Source of the DNA: Christensenella sp. UBA3944
GTDB lineage: Bacteria; Bacillota; Clostridia; Christensenellales; DTU072
NCBI GenBank assembly: GCA_002385605.1
Contig: DGDU01000036.1
Coordinates: 2,784 to 12,040, forward strand
Direction: 5' to 3'
Length of the DNA stretch: 9,257 nucleotides
Below the pieces are notes generated by a model. That model was not told the origin of the DNA. It was given only the letters and a program-made list of their open reading frames with translations, and did not search any database. Positions 7,202-9,257 of the stretch are shown piece by piece; the stretch's first letter is position 1; every line of letters begins with the position of its first letter. Position numbers and translations under genes: made by a program.

Positions 7202-8462
7202 CAAGCAAAGCCCCCGTCTTTTTTCGCCAATATCCCCGATAGAACGGGCTTCCGAGGCGGAAGTCATACGGCACATCCTTTAACGGGCCGAGGTATTTAT
7301 CCAACAGCTTGCCGTACTCCGCCCACGCCTCTATCATTACGGACTCTTTTTCGGCTTTGTTCCTTGCGCTTGCGAAGGCTTCCATATACTTTTTCTCTAA
7401 CTCGTCCCTGTCCTTTAGGTACCCCTTTTTGTCCGCCTGTCCCGAGAGAAGATAGCGCATAAGGCGCTCGGACTTATACCAGAATGCCCTGCCGGCCTTT
7501 TCGTCGCGGCAGCTCGGGGGAAGCTTTTTGCCCACGATAAAGGGCTTAAACATGCTTAGGCACGGAAGGGAAGAGGCTGTTATGTAATACTCGTCGCCTT
7601 CGGGGCTAAGGACGCCGATATACGCTCCCGTTGTGTGGTCGCCTATCAGGCCGCCCGCGTGCATGCAGACGCTGCCCACCGAGGCGGCGTTTTCGCGCTT
7701 GCGGGGGTTGTGCCCCCTTAAGATTTCCATAACCGTTTCAACGGTGATATTGCCGGCGTTTTTCTGCAAGGTTTGCATGGCGAAAGCCCTTCTGCCCCTG
7801 CTCTTCGCAAAGAAGGTGAATATCTTATCCGTAAACTTCTTATCAAAATTTACGGGATCGTTTTTTGAGAGATCGGGGTGGATATCGCAATGGTCGATCC
7901 CGATGGATAAGCAGTTGGAGATGGCGTAATAGTCGTGCACCTCTTTTACGCAGTAATATTTGCCTGCGGTTTCCAAAACAAAGGCTTTGCTTCTGTCCGC
8001 AATCAGGAAGGAATTATGATAATAAAAGGTCTTATCGTAGCCGCAGTTTCCGCCCTGCCCGTATTCTTCCAAAAGGGAAATCATAAGATTCAAGGCGGAC
8101 TTGGCGTCTTTGGTGCGCTCTAAGGCGAGGCGGACCATATCCATGCCAATAAGCGAAGGCGGGTTGTTGCGTTTTTGATTGGTGAAAACCGCCTCGTTGC
8201 CGATGTTAAGGCCGTAATCGTTAAAGCCCATCTCGGCGCCCCATATCCAGTCGGGCTTGAGCAGCACAACGGCGTTTGTCCTTTCTACCTGGGGAATGGA
8301 GATATATGTAAGCTTAACCATGGGCGTCTTTGAGAGGTCGTGTACCTTTTCGGGATACCTTACCACCACATGGGGTTCGTTGGGGCTTCTGTCCGAGTTC
8401 TTGGCGAAAATCAGCTTTCCTTCTTTTGTCGCGTGCGGCAGCACTACCAATGTGTCACACAT
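7185..8462 (-). CDS. C69-family dipeptidase / secernin-like Ntn hydrolase
   Basis: A 425-residue hydrolase of the peptidase C69 (old U34) / secernin group. It starts MCDT, so after removal of Met the Cys2 side chain would be the N-terminal nucleophile. FAKNSDRSPNEP (19-30) is the family signature; later motifs include CGYDKTFYYHNSF, and ASVGSVCMHAGG followed by GDHTTGAYIGVLSPEG. Family members cleave dipeptides or other amide bonds, and length is normal. No signal peptide is seen, so it is likely cytoplasmic. The start is well supported by AGGAGG (8471-8476), eight bases from ATG, and by a strong promoter. It is a single gene: its terminator overlaps the stop. The physiological substrate cannot be read from sequence. 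Confidence 0.88.
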   Translation of the reverse strand: MCDTLVVLPHATKEGKLIFAKNSDRSPNEPHVVVRYPEKVHDLSKTPMVKLTYISIPQVERTNAVVLLKPDWIWGAEMGFNDYGLNIGNEAVFTNQKRNNPPSLIGMDMVRLALERTKDAKSALNLMISLLEEYGQGGNCGYDKTFYYHNSFLIADRSKAFVLETAGKYYCVKEVHDYYAISNCLSIGIDHCDIHPDLSKNDPVNFDKKFTDKIFTFFAKSRGRRAFAMQTLQKNAGNITVETVMEILRGHNPRKRENAASVGSVCMHAGGLIGDHTTGAYIGVLSPEGDEYYITASSLPCLSMFKPFIVGKKLPPSCRDEKAGRAFWYKSERLMRYLLSGQADKKGYLKDRDELEKKYMEAFASARNKAEKESVMIEAWAEYGKLLDKYLGPLKDVPYDFRLGSPFYRGYWRKKTGALLEKEGQ

Positions 8463-8484
8463 ATATAATCCCTCCTATGCCTGT

Positions 8485-8512
8485 ATTATACCATAAAAAA
8501 CAGCCGTTTCAA
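8485..8512 (-). promoter_or_regulatory. Sigma-A promoter of the C69 hydrolase gene
   Basis: On the minus strand TTGAAA (8507-8512), a 16-bp spacer and TATAAT (8485-8490) form a near-consensus promoter. TGG directly before the -10 makes it an extended -10. The leader to the start codon is about 15-20 bases and carries AGGAGG. This predicts strong vegetative expression. Confidence 0.8.
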
Positions 8513-8537
8513 TATTTTCCCTGTTTAAGCGAATGCT

Positions 8538-8577
8538 TTAACGGTCGAAAAAGGAGTTTTCATATCATAATATAGAG
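8538..8577 (+). repeat. Diverged direct repeat of collagen-gene leader, copy 1
   Basis: Shares TTAAC(G/A)GT, then after 12-13 bases the 11-base identity TTCATATCATA, then after 2-3 bases ATAGAG, with copy 2 at 8854-8893. Order and spacing are kept while spacer bases differ, which suggests an old duplication under selection for promoter elements rather than a recent one. Confidence 0.6.
8540..8569 (+). promoter_or_regulatory. SigK-like promoter, upstream copy (leads into remnant)
   Basis: AACG (8540-8543), 17 bp, CATATCATA (8561-8569). The -10 fits CATAnnnTA, the SigK mother-cell pattern, and the -35 keeps the central AC. The surrounding bases match a second copy at 8856-8884. No start codon with a ribosome site follows; the sequence runs into a collagen-like C-terminal remnant. 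A resulting RNA would end at the terminator at 8811-8841. Confidence 0.5.
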
Positions 8578-8795
8578 TTTTCCGGGCTCCCGCAAGCAAT
8601 ATCTTCAATGCCCTTCACTATACCGATATAGCCTTGAGCCCCTCTGTTTTGAGCCTCGCGACCGGCTCGGCTTCTTTCAACATTCCCGTAACCGCGGGCG
8701 ACAGGCTGCTTCTGGTGTTCTATCTCGAGCCTCCGCTCCTTAGCGTTGCCTCGACTGTTGCGGGATACGCCAGCGCCGGCCTCGCAATTTCGTAA
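8571..8795 (+). pseudogene. 3' remnant of a collagen-like spore protein gene
   Basis: An open frame of 74 codons after an in-frame TAA (8568-8570), ending at TAA 8793-8795, with no ATG/GTG start in frame and no ribosome site. The encoded text ends AGDRLLLVFYLE...STVAGYASAGLAIS. From memory this strongly resembles the C-terminal globular domain that follows Gly-X-Y repeats in many clostridial collagen-like proteins (pattern AGxRLLLVFS...NTVTGYASAGLxI). TDIALSP and ASFNIPV also fit that domain. It sits behind a copy of the collagen-gene promoter and just before a terminator, and an intact collagen-like gene follows. The simplest reading is a gene whose 5' half and repeats were deleted. A GC-rich CCGGGCTCCCG at the junction (8582-8592) looks like a leftover of the repeat tract. 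Family assignment is by recall, not by search. Confidence 0.6.
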
Positions 8796-8810
8796 TCAGC
8801 ACCCTCCCGC

Positions 8811-8845
8811 AAAGAGGCTGTCCCTCGCGGCAGCCTCTTTTCCTA
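8811..8845 (+). terminator. Intrinsic terminator after the collagen remnant
   Basis: AAAGAGGCTG (8811-8820) and CAGCCTCTTT (8831-8840) form a perfect 10-bp stem around a 10-base loop. The 3' arm ends in TTTT. It lies 15 bp past the remnant's stop, where the original gene would have ended. It insulates the downstream collagen-like gene from upstream reading. Confidence 0.85.
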
Positions 8846-8853
8846 TTGGATTG

Positions 8854-8893
8854 TTAACAGTTTAAGGAAGGTATTCATATCATAGAAATAGAG
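8854..8893 (+). repeat. Diverged direct repeat of collagen-gene leader, copy 2
   Basis: Partner of the repeat at 8538-8577, displaced by about 315 bp. The longest exact identity is TTCATATCATA (8874-8884 here). Similarity fades after ATAGAG (8888-8893), which is where copy 1 enters remnant sequence. Confidence 0.6.
8856..8884 (+). promoter_or_regulatory. SigK-like promoter of the collagen-like gene
   Basis: AACA (8856-8859), 16 bp, CATATCATA (8876-8884) matches the SigK pattern (mACm, 16-17 bp, CATAnnnTA) well. Late mother-cell expression is what an exosporium-type collagen protein would need. The RNA would start near 8890 and carry a leader of about 107 nt. Confidence 0.6.
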
Positions 8894-8906
8894 AACTGAC
8901 ACACAC

Positions 8907-8995
8907 CGAATACCTCGGTATCATAAAAACCTTATTCTTACATATCTATGGCGCCGTAATGGGGCTGTATTTATGATTACAAATGGAGGTATTCG
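8907..8995 (+). promoter_or_regulatory. Structured 5' leader that can hide the ribosome site
   Basis: CGAATACCTC (8907-8916) is perfectly complementary to GAGGTATTCG (8986-8995), which includes most of the Shine-Dalgarno GGAGG (8985-8989). Nested inside, ATCATAAA (8920-8927) pairs perfectly with TTTATGAT (8970-8977), and GT/AC (8918-8919 with 8979-8980) adds two pairs across a bulge. A small TTAC/GTAA stem (8938-8941, 8956-8959) may cap it. The ATG at 8997 lies just outside. No known riboswitch class is recognised. A competing short ATAC/GTAT stem at 8910-8921 could release the site. Confidence 0.5.
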
Positions 8996-8996
8996 A

Positions 8997-9257
8997 ATGT
9001 TATTCAGGAAGTTTTCATACGATTTATGTGACTCCGTGTTTCCAGAGCCCGAAGTGATGTCCTATTATCCTTCGCAGCCCTGTCCGGTATGTCCTATTCC
9101 GTGCCCTCCTCCGTGCAGACCTTGCCCGCCCGGCCCTCCCGGACCCCCCGGGCCTCCCGGACCGCGCGGAATACCCGGCCCGCCCGGACCAAGAGGATTC
9201 CCCGGACCTATAGGGCCTCCCGGGCCTCCCGGACCTCCCGGGCCGCAGGGACCCCAG
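8997..9257 (+). CDS. Collagen-like protein, 5' part (spore surface type)
   Basis: The first 87 codons of a gene running off the right edge. The start is clear: GGAGG (8985-8989) lies seven bases before ATG. Residues 1-28 are a short N-terminal segment (MLFRKFSYDLCDS...) without a signal peptide, as in exosporium proteins made in the mother cell. Residues 29-43 hold five cysteines spaced C-x2-C-x3-C-x3-C-x2-C among prolines, likely for cross-linking of trimers or fibres. From Gly46 there are 14 unbroken Gly-X-Y triplets, mostly GPP with GPR, GIP, GFP, GPI and GPQ. Such repeats form a collagen triple helix, which in BclA-type proteins makes hair-like filaments on spores. The SigK-like promoter upstream supports this role. 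The C-terminal domain is outside the window; the nearby remnant hints at what it may look like. Confidence 0.88.
   Translation, partial: MLFRKFSYDLCDSVFPEPEVMSYYPSQPCPVCPIPCPPPCRPCPPGPPGPPGPPGPRGIPGPPGPRGFPGPIGPPGPPGPPGPQGPQ
9132..9257 (+). repeat. Gly-X-Y triplet repeat tract
   Basis: Nine-base units GGN-CCN-CCN repeat in frame through the window end, with strings such as CCCGGGCCTCCC. Base composition is far richer in G and C than the neighbours. Such tracts change length easily by slippage or recombination, a plausible cause of the deletion seen in the upstream remnant. Confidence 0.9.

Noticed and set aside
8608..8630. Short ATG-initiated frame inside the remnant region
   Set aside because: It stops after seven codons, has no ribosome site, and is out of frame with the collagen-like C-terminal sequence.
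1..9257. CRISPR arrays, tRNA or rRNA genes, insertion sequences
   Set aside because: No regularly spaced repeats, tRNA-like cloverleaf, rRNA sequence or transposase was seen on either strand.

Overview
The window looks like chromosomal DNA of a spore-forming member of the Bacillota, most likely a clostridium. The signs are strong AGGAGG-type ribosome binding sites, sigma-A and SigK-like promoters, intrinsic terminators, a collagen-like protein of the kind found on spore surfaces, and a coenzyme A-disulfide reductase/rhodanese fusion. The genus cannot be named from the sequence. Base composition is fairly even, and only the Gly-Pro-rich collagen region stands out.

Left part (about 1-5364, + strand): a tight four-gene operon. 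It encodes an 808-residue SF1 (UvrD-like) helicase/ATPase, a 237-residue soluble coiled-coil protein, a 636-residue single-pass membrane protein with a cytoplasmic helical N-terminus and a GLUG-type beta-helix outside the cell, and a 73-residue two-span membrane protein. Junctions are 2 nt, 0 nt and a 4-nt ATGA overlap, so the four are probably co-translated. I recognise no named system. It is a candidate undescribed machine linking a nucleic-acid motor to an envelope protein.

Middle part (5374-8462, - strand): two independent genes. The first transcribed is a C69-type dipeptidase/secernin-like N-terminal-cysteine hydrolase, with an extended -10 promoter and a terminator whose hairpin contains its own stop codon. 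Next is an FAD- and NAD(P)H-dependent CoA-disulfide/persulfide reductase with a C-terminal rhodanese domain. A near-symmetric TGTGA-N6-TCACT site lies just upstream of its promoter, suggesting control by a Crp/Fnr- or Rex-like regulator. It converges on the left operon with a 9-bp gap.

Right part (8463-9257, + strand): a spore-coat style locus. Two diverged copies of one leader, each with a SigK-like promoter, lie about 315 bp apart. The first now leads only into a start-less 3' remnant of a collagen-like gene followed by a perfect-stem terminator. The second drives an intact collagen-like gene with a cysteine cluster and Gly-X-Y repeats that runs off the window. Its roughly 107-nt untranslated leader can fold by nested 10-bp and 8-bp stems that cover the Shine-Dalgarno sequence. 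The most unusual observations are this masked ribosome site, the gene remnant with its duplicated promoter, and the helicase/beta-helix operon.
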